DNA of 64,000 nucleotides from Symbiodinium natans (GCA_905221605.1 CAJNDS010002777.1:217451-281450), one strand, 5' to 3'. Numbered from the stretch's first letter, positions 1 to 11,826 are shown. Translations and numbers: made by a program. Notes: a model not told the origin generated them from the letters alone.

Positions 1-225
1 GATTCATGGTGTTTAGGGTTTAGGATTTAGGGTTTAGGGTTAGGGGGAATCATAGCTGGTGTGGTGGGGGGGGGGGGGGGGGGGGGGGTAGGCAGCTTGG
101 GAACCTTAAGGAAGCTTAGGGAGCCTTATTGAGTAGTAGGGAGTTTTTAGGGAACCTCACTCTAAACCCTGAACCTTGAGCCCTTCACCCCCCGCTCCCT
201 CAAGAACCCGATAATGAACTCCCTG

Positions 226-348
226 CACCCTAAACCCTAAACCCTAAACCCTAAACCCTAAACCCTAAACCCTAAACCCTAAACCCTAAACCCTAAACCC
301 TAAACCCTAAACCCTAACCCCAACCCCCCCCCCCCCCCCCCCCCCCCC
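226..348 (-). repeat. CCCTAAA array plus C-tract
   Basis: About 13 near-perfect CCCTAAA units followed by a C run (324-348). An island at 350-460 (QLYSRSAPGGRSLRVWSAAP frame) follows. Confidence 0.95.
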
Positions 349-900
349 CTAAAGGCGCTAAACCCCCTAAACCTCGCTGCAGCTGTATAGCCGCTCGGCC
401 CCTGGAGGCCGCTCGCTGCGGGTTTGGAGTGCTGCGCCTGACGTACCAGAAACAACCCTAAACCCTAAACCCTAAACCCTACAAGCCCTAAACCCTAAAC
501 CCTACTCCCTGGGTAGCGCCGACCGTTGGGCCTGACGCATCGCCATGGCGTTGCCACTGACGAAGCAGGTCGTCAGTAAGACGTTGGCGCCTTGGGTCAA
601 TTGGTAGGGTTTAGGGTTTGGGGTTTAGGGTTTAGGGTTTTTGGCTTAGGGTTCAGGGTTCAGGGCTTAGGGTCTGGCATTTGTGTTTTGGGTTTATAAG
701 GCTTATCGGGTTTGGGTTGGCGATGTTGGACGGTTTCCATGGCAGGGCTTAGGGATTTTGAGTCCCCATGCTGGGTTTTTGGGTCAATCTGGGGTGCCTG
801 CTGGGCCAACATCGAACCCTGATTTCTAAACCGTAAACCCTAAACCCGAAACCTGTTTGGAGGTTTAGGATGTTGAGCTTTAGGATTTTGAGGGTTGATG

Positions 901-940
901 TTTTTTTTTTTTTTTTTGGGGGGGGGGGGGGGGGGCGGGG
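901..940 (+). repeat. T17-G18 composite homopolymer
   Basis: A T run passing directly into a G run. Same structure at 42034-42072 (T20-G19) and 57540-57571. Confidence 0.95.
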
Positions 941-1603
941 GGTCGGAGGGCTTAGGGCTGTTGACGTTTTGGGAGGCACTTGGGGATGCGGACTTATGTA
1001 GGATGTCTGTCGGCCGGCTCCCTCAGCCGCAAGACCCCCAACACCCTCAAAGCCCTCGAAATGGCCTCTTCCCCTGAACCCTAAACCCTGAACCCTAAAC
1101 GCTAAACCCTAAACCCTAAACCCCAAACCCAAAACCCCAAACCCTATAAACCTCAAACCCTAAAACTTTCAGAAGCCCTTGAGAAAGGAGCCCGAAGCCC
1201 TAAGGCCCGTGCCTCTGTGACCACGCCCGACAAGTGTTCCAAGCGACCCTAGTGTCGCACGTAGGTCCCATGTTTCTGAAGTGAGTCCCTAAACCCTAAA
1301 CCCCAAACCCAACGCCCTAAACGCCAAACAAAAAGCTGCAAGGGAGTCCCAAGTGTCCCAAGCATCTCACAGAAACTTATCAAAGGCACGGGGCCGTCTC
1401 GCTGCAAGGCAGCATGGACAACCACGTCTGCAATAAACAGCGCCGATGGAAAGCTTTTCAACCCTGAATCGCATAAAAGTACATGCTGCTTTGTAGAACA
1501 AGAGAAGAGACGTACAACTCCATGAGAGTTGTGAACGGTCTTGGGGTCGGTAGATCTGCAGATTCATTTGTGTGCTCACAGCAGCCCGCTTCCTTTAGGC
1601 ACG

Positions 1604-1710
1604 CACGAACCCCCAAACTTCTTGACCAATTATGACTGCACTTATAGGCCCCTCAAGTGCCCTAACATGGTTATAATTGTTGGGCCAGTAAGGACCATGA
1701 ACCTCCAAGT
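1604..1710. mobile_element. Family B copy
   Basis: ACTTATAGGCCCCTCAAGTG...TAACATGGTTATAATTG...ACCATGAACCTCCAAGT; left end partly decayed. Confidence 0.8.
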
Positions 1711-1893
1711 GTACCCTATATCTTATACCCTAAAACCCTAAACACTAAACCCTAGACCCTAAACCCCAAGCCCTAAACCCTAAACCCCAAACCCTAAACC
1801 CTTTAAGCCCTCAACCCTTAGAGGCTGTTGAGGAGGCCCCAAAAACCCCAATGACCGCGCTCAGGAGACCACCGAGCTGCAGCACCTCACCTA

Positions 1894-2050
1894 GGTTTAG
1901 GGTTTAGGGTTTAGGGTTAGGGTTTAGGGTTTAGGGTTTAGGGTTTAGGGTTTAGGGTTTAGGGTTTAGGGTTTAGGGTTTAGGGTTTAGGGTTTAGGGT
2001 TTAGGGTTTAGGGTTTAGAGTCTAGGGTCTAGGGTGTAGGGTCTAGGGGG
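1894..2050 (+). repeat. TTTAGGG array
   Basis: Over 20 near-perfect units, decaying to TCTAGGG and TGTAGGG variants at the right end. Confidence 0.97.
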
Positions 2051-2129
2051 CAGTGTTTCTGGGGGAGGGGGGCAGGGTGGTGAAACGCTAAACCCTAGCT
2101 CACATAACAGTAGGCTCAGGGTCTTCGAT

Positions 2130-2620
2130 TTACGCTAGGTTAGGGCCTTTTGGGGATGTTCCGGAGTGTCCCTTGTGGTTGATCTAAGGGTCCCTCTTGG
2201 GCTTCACGTTGTCACTTCTGCCCCAGGCACCGAGAACAAGCTGCCCTGAACCAGGCCGCTGCACGCCTTCTTCTGCGCTCCATTCCCCCCTTGCCGGCCG
2301 GCAGCCAGATCGAGGCCGCCACGGTCCTCGGATTCCAGTCTCGAACGGTGGACGCGGTGGTCCTGGGGGTGCCACTACAGTGCTGGCAGTGGAACTCGAG
2401 CCGAGTGCGCTGCTGTCGATGCTGTCACGGCGCGGCGCACTCTCTACATCCCGAGGTTTGTCGGACACTGCAACAGCAATCTCCCGGGTACTGGGGTTAT
2501 AAGAAGTTTTAATGACGGCTGTAGGGTTTGGGGTTTTTTGGGGGGGTGTTTTGGGAACAGGATTTTCGGAAGGTTGGAAGCGGGCCAACCTAGGCTTAAG
2601 GTGAAATAAGGGCTGCAAGG
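2130..2620. other. Unique GC-rich block, open on both strands
   Basis: Two plus frames (2197-2502 and 2291-2512) and a minus frame (2184-2618) are open. Plus reads SQIEAATVLGFQSRTVDAVV in one frame. No domain recognised and no frame clearly preferred. Confidence 0.35.
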
Positions 2621-2690
2621 GGTTTAGGGGTTAGTGTCGGGGCCTAAGCAGCCTCAATCTGCCAAAAGCAATGGTCCCTAAACAGTCGCC

Positions 2691-2809
2691 TAGGACCCAG
2701 AGTAGGCCCTTACTCCGCTTGCGTTTTACGGTTTGGTTTACTTTTACGAACCCCTATAGAAACCCCAAAAGGCGCCCCTTTTCATTTCCTAGGTTGCTCT
2801 TGGGTCTAG
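2691..2809. mobile_element. Family H element (TAGGACCCAG termini)
   Basis: TAGGACCCAGAGTAGGCCC at left, CTAGGTTGCTCTTGGGTCTA at right. Related copies at 8228-8301 and, more diverged, 18938-19113, 23685-23790 and 9031-9120. Confidence 0.65.
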
Positions 2810-3728
2810 CCCTGAACCCTAAACCCTTTTGGGTCCAGGTCTAGTTCTTGCAATTCGAAGAAGTCACTTTTCATGTTGCGGGCTCCTCCGCGAACCTAAA
2901 CCTAAGCGGCCAAACCCTAAACGTCATCACCCTAGACCCTAAAACCCAGAAAAACCTGAGACCCTAAGACCCCCAAACCCTGTAACCCTAACCCTTACGC
3001 CCTTAAACCCCAAACGCTAGACCCAGACACCCTAAAACCCTAAATCCCCTTCAACTAGGGGGGGGCTCATTGCCTTGTTACTGAGCTAAGGTAAGGCGTG
3101 CGGCAGATGGTTCAGGTTTCGGGCTAAACCCAAACAACACTGAACGCTAAGGCCGAAACCCTACACCCTAAACCTACAACCCTTAACCCGAAGCCCTATA
3201 CGCGCTAAACCCGAAACCCTAGACCCTAAACCCTAAACCCTGAATGCCTCCCACGAACCCCAAGAGCAAAGGCGAGACCTCCGTGCAGTGTGCGATGCAA
3301 AGCTGGGGCCGGCCCCGTGGCAAAGCTTAGGGTTCAGGGTTTAAGGTTTAAGGTTTGGGGTTTGAATTTGAGGTTGAGGGTTTAGGGTTCAAGGTTTAAG
3401 ATTAAGGGTTTGGGGTTTAGGGTTTAGGGTTCAGGATTTGGGGTTTGGGGTTTAGGGTTTGGTGTTCGGGTTTGGGTTTTGAGTTTGGATTTAGGGCTCG
3501 GAGTTTAGGGTTTAGGGTTTGGGGTTAGGGTTTGGGTTTTGAGTTTGGATTTAGGGCTCGGGGTTTAGGGGTCAGGGTTTGGGGTTTGGGGGGTTGGGTA
3601 TGTAGAGTTTGGGGTTTGAAGGGGTTTTGTTGAGTAGAGGCATTGCAGGCATCTGGCGGTGTTAGGCTTTTTTTTGGGTTGAGCTACAAGTCTCACCTAG
3701 ACGAACCCCGAGCCCTAAACAGCTCTAG

Positions 3729-3783
3729 GGAGGACGTGTTTGAAGAGAGCATGGGCCTGCAGTGGCAATGTGAAAGCTGGGAG
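3729..3783 (+). CDS. Exon-like island, coiled-coil type
   Basis: CTCTAG|GGAGGAC to GGGAG|GCCGAG. The frame reads EDVFEESMGLQWQCESWE and continues AEIEVLR if unspliced. Acidic and helix-prone; function unknown. Possible upstream exon of the same transcription unit. Confidence 0.45.
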
Positions 3784-4079
3784 GCCGAGATCGAGGTTCT
3801 GCGGTTTAGGGTTTAGGGTTTAGGGTTTAGGGCTTTAGGGTTTAGGGCTTTAGGGTTTAGGGTTTAGGGTTTAGGGTTTAGGGTTTAGGGTTTAGGGTTT
3901 AGGGTTCGGGGAAGAAGCAAGGCCTCAAGCGAGGAAAAGTACCGCGCGGCGCCATCGGCCAGTGGCGAAGGAAGGTTGAGCAGCTCGGGGGGGAACCCCA
4001 AACCCTAAACCCTAAACCCTAAACCCAAAACCCTAAACCCTAAACCCTCAACCCTAAACCCTAAACCCTAAACCCTAGG

Positions 4080-4990
4080 CAGGACCTGGGGTGGGACAGG
4101 ACCTGCGAGCTCCACTGGCCTTCCTCTAACAGCCGATAGCGGAAGAAGTTCGCGAAGCAGTAAGAGCGATCGACAGGTGGCTGGCATCATGATGGGGAAG
4201 CGAGGTGGTGGGGCTGGTGGAGGACAGTTAAACGTAGCAGGGCGGGGACAACAAGAAACGAAGGCTACCGGCAAAGGCAGCGCAGCGGGGGGAAGGACAG
4301 GACAAAGGCGGAAACAGACAGAGGAAGGGGAAAGACGAGATCGACAGACAGCGAGGCCACCGTCGCCAACTTGACCAACAAGGAGAAGCATGCAGAAGAG
4401 TTCCGGGGCAGCGACTCAGAAGGACAAGAAGGCATGGGAGAAAGGGAAGTGAACTCCGGCTAGAGCGAGCTCGGGAGCGCGGAAGCAAGGCGAAGGCGTG
4501 GAGTGAGCAGACCTGAGATGCCGCGACAAGCAGGACTTTGCGAGCGGGCCGCGTAAATAGTAGTGAACGGGGAACAGAACAACCCAAACATAGCAGGTCC
4601 CGTGCCTCTTCCTTTATCATCGCTTCCTTTTATTATTAATGGAAAATGGTAGAGTGGATAGGCAGGGAAGAGGAGTGAGGAGGGGAGAAAGATTAAGAAC
4701 GAGAGAGAAATGACAGACCCACTCGGAGGGGAGGGGGTGGACATGATGGTTACAGGGTAGCGAGGGTGTCCTGCGCTTTAGACATTTAAGCATTTTGAGA
4801 GGCCAAACATTGGACTCTGCAAATTCTCAAGTAGAGCTTGAAGGGCTTCTTTGTAATAGATAATAAGGCCCAAGTCCATAAGGAATTAAGCGTTGCTGTA
4901 GTAGTTCATATAGTAAACAAAAGAGACTGCCAGTTGATACGCAAAGGTCCACGCCACATAACCCTATTACCCTATAGCCCTACATCCCTA
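4080..4990. other. Unique purine-rich block then AT-richer block
   Basis: 4180-4745 is strongly purine-rich on the plus strand (GGAAGGGGAAAGACGAGA style), giving low-complexity open frames on both strands. 4760-4960 is AT-richer with nothing recognisable. Confidence 0.4.
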
Positions 4991-5259
4991 TAGCCCTATG
5001 GCTCTATACCCCTTTGACCCTATAACCCTGTCATCCTAAACCTTATAACCGCAAACCCCAGAACCCCAGAAACCCCAAAACCCCCAGAAACCCAGAGCCC
5101 CACAGCCCCAGAACCCCAGAACCCCACAACCCCAGAACCCCAGAACCCTGTAACCCTAAACCTAAACCCTAAACCCTAAACCCTGAACCCTGAACCCTGA
5201 ACCCTAAACCCCCAACAAGGGTACCCCTAACTTCGGAACCCCCCCCCCCCCTTTTGCAG

Positions 5260-5288
5260 TAACCACCACAGCCCTGGCCGGCAAAGAG
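5260..5288 (+). CDS. Exon-like island after a strong pyrimidine tract
   Basis: A run of C and T ending TTTTGCAG precedes ACC ACC ACA..., reading TTTALAGKE before AAAGAG|GCTGCG. Unspliced, the frame continues to a TGA at 5332. The pyrimidine tract plus AG is one of the best acceptors outside the PDE. Function unknown. Confidence 0.45.
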
Positions 5289-5957
5289 GCTGCGCGACGG
5301 ATGGAAGCAGCCCTGGATCGACTGGATGCTTGAACTTCACATAGTGGAATTGGGGGGGGAGGGGTTAGGGTTTGGGGTTTAGGGTTTAGGGTTTGGGGTT
5401 TGGGGTTTAGGGTTTGGGGTGTAGGGTTTCGGGTTTAGGGTTTGGGCAGGTTCAGACAATACGGTCTTACTAAGCTCAGAGGTCTGAGGTGACCCCTATC
5501 CCCACCGGCCCCTCCTTGTTTTCAGGTTTTTCGGGCCTTGGCGGTGTAGATGTTTAGGTGTTTGGATGTTGGGCCCTTTAGGTGAGCTGGTAGTTTGGGC
5601 TTAGGGTTCAGGGTTTAGGGTCGTTTGGGCAGTTTTCTAGCAAGGCTTGTGGTCTTGGGCGTCGCACCCACCTCAAGAACCTCCAAACCCTTTTTTGCTC
5701 CCATGAGCCCCTACCCTAGACCCTAAACCTTAAACCCCAAACCCTATAGAAGGGTTTAGGGTTTTGGGAACCCCGTCCTCAGCCCTTACTAAACTCCACA
5801 CCCAAGAACGGGGACCTGCCGAACAAGTAGGCTTTGGACCCAAACCCTTGCTTCTTCGAAGTCCCCCAAACCCCCTTAAACCCCCTAAGCCCCCTAATCT
5901 AGGGGTCAGAAGAAGTACTAATAGTATTCCCTTCTGGTCCATTTAGAACCAAATTAC

Positions 5958-6100
5958 AAGAACCTCCAAATCCCCTTACTAACCAAGTATAACTGTACTT
6001 ATAGCTGTACTTATAACCATGTTAGGGCACTTAAAGGGGCTCATAAGTGGGTTATATCTACAGTTATAATTGGTTAATAAGTACCATGAACCTCCAAGTA
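5958..6100. mobile_element. Family B miniature element
   Basis: Inverse of ACTTGGAGGTTCATGGTACT at both ends (AAGAACCTCCAAAT... and ...GTACCATGAACCTCCAAGT), inner TATAACTGTACTTATA and GGTTATA palindromes. A partial family C copy adjoins on the left (5897-5945). Confidence 0.85.
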
Positions 6101-6132
6101 GCCCTAAACCCCAAGAATACACCCCTGCCGAG

Positions 6133-6177
6133 GATCACAGCGACTATGAGGAGTTGTGGAGAGCTTCCAAGCTCGAG
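6133..6177 (+). CDS. Exon-like island DHSDYEELWRASKLE
   Basis: CCGAG|GATCAC to CTCGAG|GCACGG, 45 nt, phase 0 both ends, same border pattern as the PDE exons. Product not recognised. Confidence 0.5.
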
Positions 6178-6398
6178 GCACGGCCGAGAAGCACAGCGTG
6201 TCACACGTAGGGGTCATGAGACCCCTAAGCCCTAAACCCTAAACCAAAAACCTTAAACCCTAGACCCTAAACCCTAAATCCTTAACCCTTAACCCTTAAC
6301 CCTTTTAACCCTAAACCCTAAACCCTTTCCTTTGAGGGTTAAGGGTTTAACCGCTCTCACAAGCACAAGATGAAAGAAACGCTGAAGGCGACATGGGG

Positions 6399-6490
6399 TT
6401 TCCGAAGTTCGGGGTACCTTCTTGGGGTCCTAGCTTGCTATAAGCGGGATCCTGCTACTTCGAGATCTATATTGGGGGGTCCCCTAGCCA
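6399..6490. mobile_element. Family F copy
   Basis: TTTCCGAAGTTCGGGGTACC to GGGGGGTCCCCTAG, lying in a 56-codon plus-strand open frame beginning HKHKMKETLKATWG. Confidence 0.75.
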
Positions 6491-7299
6491 AAGCCACCCG
6501 AATCCAACCCCTCTCGAACCCCTAGGCAGCACAAGCCCAACAACGCTCAGACCCCCCCCCAAAAACCTGAAGGCTGAAGCTGCTTCGACCCTGCAGCCCG
6601 AAAGCTTAATCCTCTAAACCCTAAATGAGAACCCTGAACCCTGAACCCTAAATCCTAAACCCTTAACCCCCCCTGCCCCCTTAGATACCCCTTCCCAGGC
6701 ACCGGCGGCCATGGTGCTGTCCACCATAGGCGCCTTGTGTGGGGTTGAGGGTTGAGGGTTTAGGGTTTAGGGTTTAGGCGGGGGTGGCGATCCTTACACT
6801 GCATAAGGTCGTCCCCCAAATAAGCAACTGAAATCAGGGTTTCTTCAAGGTTGGCTATATTCAAAACCAAAAAACACACAGGGATGTTACGGTACTACAA
6901 TCCTAAAGCCTAAACCCTAAACCCTAAAACCTATCGGGTTTCAGGTGGGGGCAGCCCACAGCCGAGTCGCGATTCTGATTTCCATTGCCTCTTTGCGGGT
7001 TTAGGGTTTAGGGTTTAGGGTTTAGGGTTTAGGGCTTGGAGTTCTTCAAGCTAGGTAGGGATATGAGCGAGGTCTCGTTGCCTACGGCCAGAGGACCGCG
7101 GAGCCCACAAAGTGGCTCCCAAAGGCCGGCACTCAACGGGACGAAGGGCTTTGGGGGCCTTTGGGGTTGGTTCTTGGGGTTTAGGGTTTAGGGTTTGGGG
7201 TTTAGGGTTTGGGGTTTGGGGTTTAGGGTTTAGCGTTTGGCGTTTAGGGTTTAGGGTTTAGGGTTTAGAAACTAAGGCTTGTTTAAATATTTTAGGGCT

Positions 7300-7660
7300 T
7301 CAGGATTTATTATTTCGGGACTGTATATAGATTTGGTGAGGCCCCGCGCTTCCCCCCCGCCCGCCCATACAGTAGTGGCGTATGGTAGCAGCCTCAGGTC
7401 CTTCTGAGTCGATTGCTGTATGGGGCGGGCTTACGGGGTAGGGTTCAGGGCTGAGGGCAGGGTTCATGGGCCGTACACCTTCATAGAGGATGGCAGCATC
7501 GAAGGGTAAATGATCCCAAGTATAGCCCTAAAAGGGTTTATGGTCCATGCGCCGTAATATTCGGGGATCACAGCACCTCAGGGGTACAGTATCTAATCCC
7601 CCAATTATCGGGTTCATGCGGCCCCCCAAGGGTCTCCGGTTTACGGTTTAGGGCTTGGGG
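7300..7660. other. Unique stretch without recognisable gene
   Basis: Contains related half-sites GGGTTCATGGGCCGTACACC and GGTTTATGGTCCATGCGCCG about 80 bp apart, possibly a decayed element. Nothing else identified. Confidence 0.3.
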
Positions 7661-7736
7661 TATTATCCTAAACCCTAAACCCAAAACCCCTAAACCCTAA
7701 ACATTACACTTGGCCCTTCGTCGCCTTTGTTGACAG

Positions 7737-7778
7737 GTTCACTGGGACCTGGCAAACGACCTTCAAAACCTCGACAAG
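7737..7778 (+). CDS. Exon-like island VHWDLANDLQNLDK
   Basis: TTGACAG|GTTCAC to GACAAG|GCGCGG, 42 nt, phase 0. CCCTAAA array to the left and TTTAGGG array to the right, as for PDE exons. Helix-like, product not recognised. Confidence 0.55.
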
Positions 7779-8019
7779 GCGCGGCAGTGAGAGAGGACAT
7801 GCGATGCCAGTAGTCCTGTGGATAGTGCTTCGGAAGATGAGGTTTTGGGTTTAGGGTTTAGGGTTTAGCGTTTAGGGTTTAGGGTTTAGGGTTCAAGGTT
7901 TGCTTTAAGTTAGAGTCGTGTCCACTGAGAGATACATTTTGTCACAGGACTTCTTGAGCCACAAAAACGCCCCAACAGGGAGCCTAATTCAGCACATCCC
8001 CCAGGTATCAGTTTAACGT

Positions 8020-8116
8020 AGGGGCCTTAATGATTAGAATAGGGCTTGGGGGTTATTATAGTATACTTATAAAGGGCCAATAAGGGAATAGCATGAGTAG
8101 GTATTCCGCCCCCTAT
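8020..8116. mobile_element. Family C copy, opposite orientation
   Basis: GGGGCCTTAATGATTAGAATAGGG... to GGGAATAGCATGAGTAGGTATTCCGCCCCCTA. Confidence 0.8.
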
Positions 8117-8227
8117 GTTATGCGGCTGCCAGGACAGGCGGGCGGTGGACGACGAGGTCTTCCGACGGTTGGAGGACTGCACCCTGCGTCCGGCTCTGAT
8201 TTCAAAATGGGCTAAGAATCCATAATA

Positions 8228-8301
8228 GTAGGACCCAGAATAGGCCCGTATTCTCTTTTTAGGGTTGAGGCTCCCTTGTAAGCCCCTTACTCCTGGGTCT
8301 A
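8228..8301. mobile_element. Family H copy
   Basis: TAGGACCCAGAATAGGCCCG to CTCCTGGGTCTAG. Confidence 0.65.
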
Positions 8302-8667
8302 GAAATGGGTCAGCTGACAGCTGAACCCGAAACCCGGCCTGAGGGTCAATGGTGGCTTTCTCTTTGGCGAACGTGAGGGCATTAAGCAAGGGGAGCTCCG
8401 AGGGTTTCGGGCTCCAGGCGTTCTTTTTGCGGGGTTCCGAGAGTTTAGTTTTTTCTTTTGGCGCGGGGGGGGGGGGGGGAGGGAGGCGCCTGCAAAAGAT
8501 GGTTGAAGGCATAATTGCGCGGGCAGTAGGTTCAACATTCTGGACTTTCTAGGGGTACAGGGTGCGAGAGTTCGACGTGTTTTGGGTCTAGGTAGGGCAC
8601 AAAGTGCAGGGCTTGGGGTCGTCAGCATCTCAAGCCTAAGCTTCGTTTTTGGGGTCTAGGGTTTAGG

Positions 8668-8758
8668 GCAATGAGGGAATTCGAACCCCAGATATACCCG
8701 TCAAGGGATTTTGTAGGGTACCTCATTCCCTCATTCCCTACTAAGAACCAGCCAGAAG
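8668..8758. mobile_element. Family D copy
   Basis: AATGAGGGAATTCG at left, CCTCATTCCCTCATTCCCTA and CTAAGAACCAGCCAGAA at right. Confidence 0.8.
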
Positions 8759-9770
8759 AGCGAAACTCCACGTGCTGTAGTTTCCGCTGCTTGGAGGCTC
8801 AAGGTTTTTAGGGTCTTAGGGCTTTTAGGGTTTTAGGTTTTAGGGCTTCTAGGGCTTTTAGGGTTTTAGGGTTTCAGGGTTTTAGTTATAGGGCCTTAGG
8901 GTCTTAGGGCTTTAGGGCTTTTACAGGGCTTGGGGTTCCATCTAGAACTTCGGCGCCTGAGGGCCTTTCCCCACGACCGCGACAGGAACACTGCTCCAGT
9001 CCGCTGCGGGGCTCCCAGAATCAATGCCTTGGTAGCCCAGTGGTACCCTTTACCCTTTTTTTGGTTTTGGGCTCCCTTATTAAATAAGCTAGCCAAAAAA
9101 GGGTGCCCTTCTTCTACCAAGATGCCAGAAGACCAAGAGGTCTTGGGTTTCAGTTCAGTATAGGCACTCGGGTTGGGGCTGGGTGGGGTTGGGTGGGGTT
9201 GGGTGGGCCGGGGCGGTATCACCCCGCAACGCTGAAGCACACAGCTGGCTTTGTGGTATGAGTCTTTTGTGCCCTCAGCATTGTGTACTCTTTTCCAGCC
9301 TCAAAGCAGCCCACAGTGCACTCAGCATGCTCCTTTCTCAAAGTCTTGTGTTTCGGGAAGGTGGTTAAGGTGGAGGCTTTAAACTCTTCGTCCTGCGTTT
9401 TCTGTGCCCGTGTCCGCTACAGCTTCGGAGCAAGTCCTTTTGCTCCTTAAGCCCTGAGTCCGAGGTCGCAATCTGCGCGCTTCTTGTTCACCCCTAAATC
9501 CCTTCCCACCCGAAACCCGAAACCCTCAACTGAGTTAACCCCAAAACCCTGCCTTTTCTAGGTTTCCTAAGCTACCAAAAAGTCGGGTGTTGGGTTCAAA
9601 AGGGACCACTTCCGACAGGGAGAAATGTAGAAGTCGACGCAAGTCCGATCAACCAGAGACCTGAACCTACCCCTAAACCCTAAACCCTAAACCCTAAACC
9701 CGAAACCATCCGAAGCCCTGAGCCCCAAATCGACGTTGGCATACACATTCCCGAAGGGGAATCTGTTGCA

Positions 9771-9839
9771 TACTGTTTTCTTGCTACAATTTCCCTAGGG
9801 TTTAGGGTTTAGGGTTACTGTTTTCTTACTAGAATTTCC
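9771..9839 (+). repeat. 24-bp direct repeat flanking a TTTAGGG tract
   Basis: TACTGTTTTCTTGCTACAAT at 9771 and TACTGTTTTCTTACTAGAAT at 9816, with three TTTAGGG units between. Confidence 0.85.
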
Positions 9840-10264
9840 TGAAGAACCCACAAGACATGAAAGAAAATGATCCCCTGTATTGCCGTTGTAAGGAAGAATG
9901 CTTTTACTTTTTGGGGGGATCTTCAGCAAATTGTAGAATTACGGTTCGAAGGGGTTGTACTCCGGAACCCCCGAGCTCACTCTCCGAGGCCCCACCCATG
10001 CCTTCAACGCTAAAACCTCAACCCTATAGCCAGGGTTTAGGGTTCAGGGTTTAGGGTTCAGGGTTTAGGGTTTAGGGTTTAAGGGTTCGGGATTTAGGGT
10101 TAGTTTAGGGTTTAGGGTTTGGGGTTTAGGGTTTGGAGTTTGGGGTTTAGGGTTTAGGGTTTAGGGACCCCTCAACCCTAAACCAGGTTGAGCCCTGCGA
10201 GCGTGGCCTCTGGCTCCGGTGTTGGCCGCATTGCCGGGCTTCTCGCAGAGTGGCTGGCGGGCTC

Positions 10265-10412
10265 TTCGGCACGAAGCAAACTCTAAACCCTAAACCTTAA
10301 ACCCTAAACCCTAAACGCCAAATCCTAAACCCTAAACCCTAAACCCTAAACCCTAAACCCTAAACCCTAAACCCTAAACCCTAAACCCTAAACCCTAAAC
10401 CCTAAACCCTAA
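10265..10412 (-). repeat. CCCTAAA array
   Basis: Near-perfect units in the last 90 bp. To its right (10430-11020) the same repeat is highly degenerate (CCCCAAA, CCCCCTAAA). Confidence 0.95.
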
Positions 10413-11089
10413 ACCCACCAAAAAGCTCAAAACCTTAAGGGCCTAGGCCCCTAAACCCCCCACCCTAAGACTCCAAGACCCTAAAGCCCCGAACCTTGTA
10501 ACCCTCCTGACCCCAAGGAAGGGGCAGCCATGCCATGCTGTTTATAAAGCCCCTAGACCGGAGACCCCAAACTCTCCGCAAACCCCAAACCCCAAACAAC
10601 AAATAATCCCTATAAACCCCAAATCCAAAACCCTAAGCCCCAAACGCCCCCAACCCGAATCAAACCCCAAACCTTAAACCCAGGCCATGGGCCCTAAACC
10701 CTAAAACCCCCTAAAACCCCCAAACATGCAAACCCCCCCTTAACCCGAAACCCTAAACCCCCAAACCCCAAAACCCTAAGCCCAAGCCATGACCCCTCAA
10801 CCCCAAACCTCCCAGCCCCAAACCCCTATATCGAGCACCTAAACCCCAAACCCTAAACCCCCAAACGCCTAAACACCTCAACCTTATACCCTAGAAACCA
10901 AACCCCAAACCCTAAACATCCAAACACCGTAAACCCCCAAACCCCCAAAACCCCTAAACCCCCTAAACCCACTAAACCCCCCAAAGCCCCCAAACCCCCT
11001 AAACACCCTAAACCGCTTCCCGATGTCGGGCGGGTTCCGTGTGGCAAAATGTCTCGTGGACAGGGGCACGACTGACACTGTCGGCACTT

Positions 11090-11280
11090 GGTAACCCTGG
11101 CCATCAAGTTGGTGACCAAGGAGTGCCCGGAAGAGGGCTCGGACAAGTACATGTACCAGTTCGTGGCACTCTCCGCGAAGGAGGATCGAGAAGATGTCCA
11201 AGGTCTTGGTCAGGTTCTCGGGCGCGGCCAGGCAGTGCTTGCGGGACGGCCAGCAGATTTTTCTGCATGATGCGACGACA
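11090..11280 (+). pseudogene. Coding-like block with a frame change
   Basis: One frame from about 11090 reads LAIKLVTKECPEEGSDKYMY and on to about 11183 with strong G/C third positions. The bias then switches to another frame reading RIEKMSKVLVRFSGAARQCL to about 11280. No AG|G...GC boundary explains the switch, so a one-base frameshift is likely. Product not recognised. Confidence 0.45.
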
Positions 11281-11403
11281 GCTAGCTGGTTTGCTGAACT
11301 ACCTTGTCAACGGGGGGGCTCGAGCTTCAAGCTCCAGATCTTCAAGACGAACGAACTGCCGCCCTCGTTTCGAGTGTTCTTCCGCTGTGGGCCAATCACT
11401 GCA

Positions 11404-11470
11404 CCCTAAACCCCCTAAACCCCCTAAACCCCCTAAACCCCCTAAACCCCCTAAACCCCCTAAACCCTAA
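11404..11470 (-). repeat. CCCCCTAAA nonamer array
   Basis: Seven uniform copies of a 9-bp variant, showing local amplification of one variant unit. Confidence 0.92.
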
Positions 11471-11506
11471 ACCTAAATGCTAGACCCTAGACCCTAAACC
11501 CTAAAC

Positions 11507-11596
11507 CCATGAGCTTGAAGGCTTCCACGCCTACGCGAAGACAGCCCGGGAGGTGAAGCCGAGGCTTGACCAGCCTGGCTCTCGGACTGGAGTTTA
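11507..11596 (+). CDS. Exon-like island HELEGFHAYAKTARE...
   Basis: Open frame with 17 of 22 codons ending in G/C, ending at a TAG formed by the following TTTAGGG-type repeat. GAAG|GCTTCC and CGGGAG|GTGAAG could be splice borders. Product unknown. Confidence 0.4.
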
Positions 11597-11732
11597 GAGT
11601 TTAGGGTTTAGGGTTTAGGTTTTTGGGTTCAGGGCATCAGTCTCAGTACTTCTTGCACACTCAAGCTGGAATGGCTCGGATCGCCCCGAAACATCTTGGT
11701 TTCGTCCCCAGCGGCGAGGAGGTGTTAGTCCA

Positions 11733-11826
11733 CACAATGTATGGGAATAACTACTATTCCCTTATGGTCCCTACATCTTTATACTACAATAGCCAACCAA
11801 AAGCCTATTCTAATTAAGACCCCTAT
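11733..11826. mobile_element. Family C miniature element
   Basis: GGGAATAACTACTATTCCCTTATGGTCC...TTCTAATTAAGACCCCTAT. A second, closer-to-full copy lies about 190 bp away (11924-12024). Confidence 0.8.

Noticed and set aside
3242-3329. Short ORF MPPTNPKSKGETSVQCAMQS
   Set aside because: 28 codons ending at a TAG made by the next repeat; no splice pattern on the left and no motif, so not listed as a gene.
8660-8690. tRNA-like GGTTCGAATTCCC on the minus strand
   Set aside because: The stem does not pair and the position is the end of a family D element.
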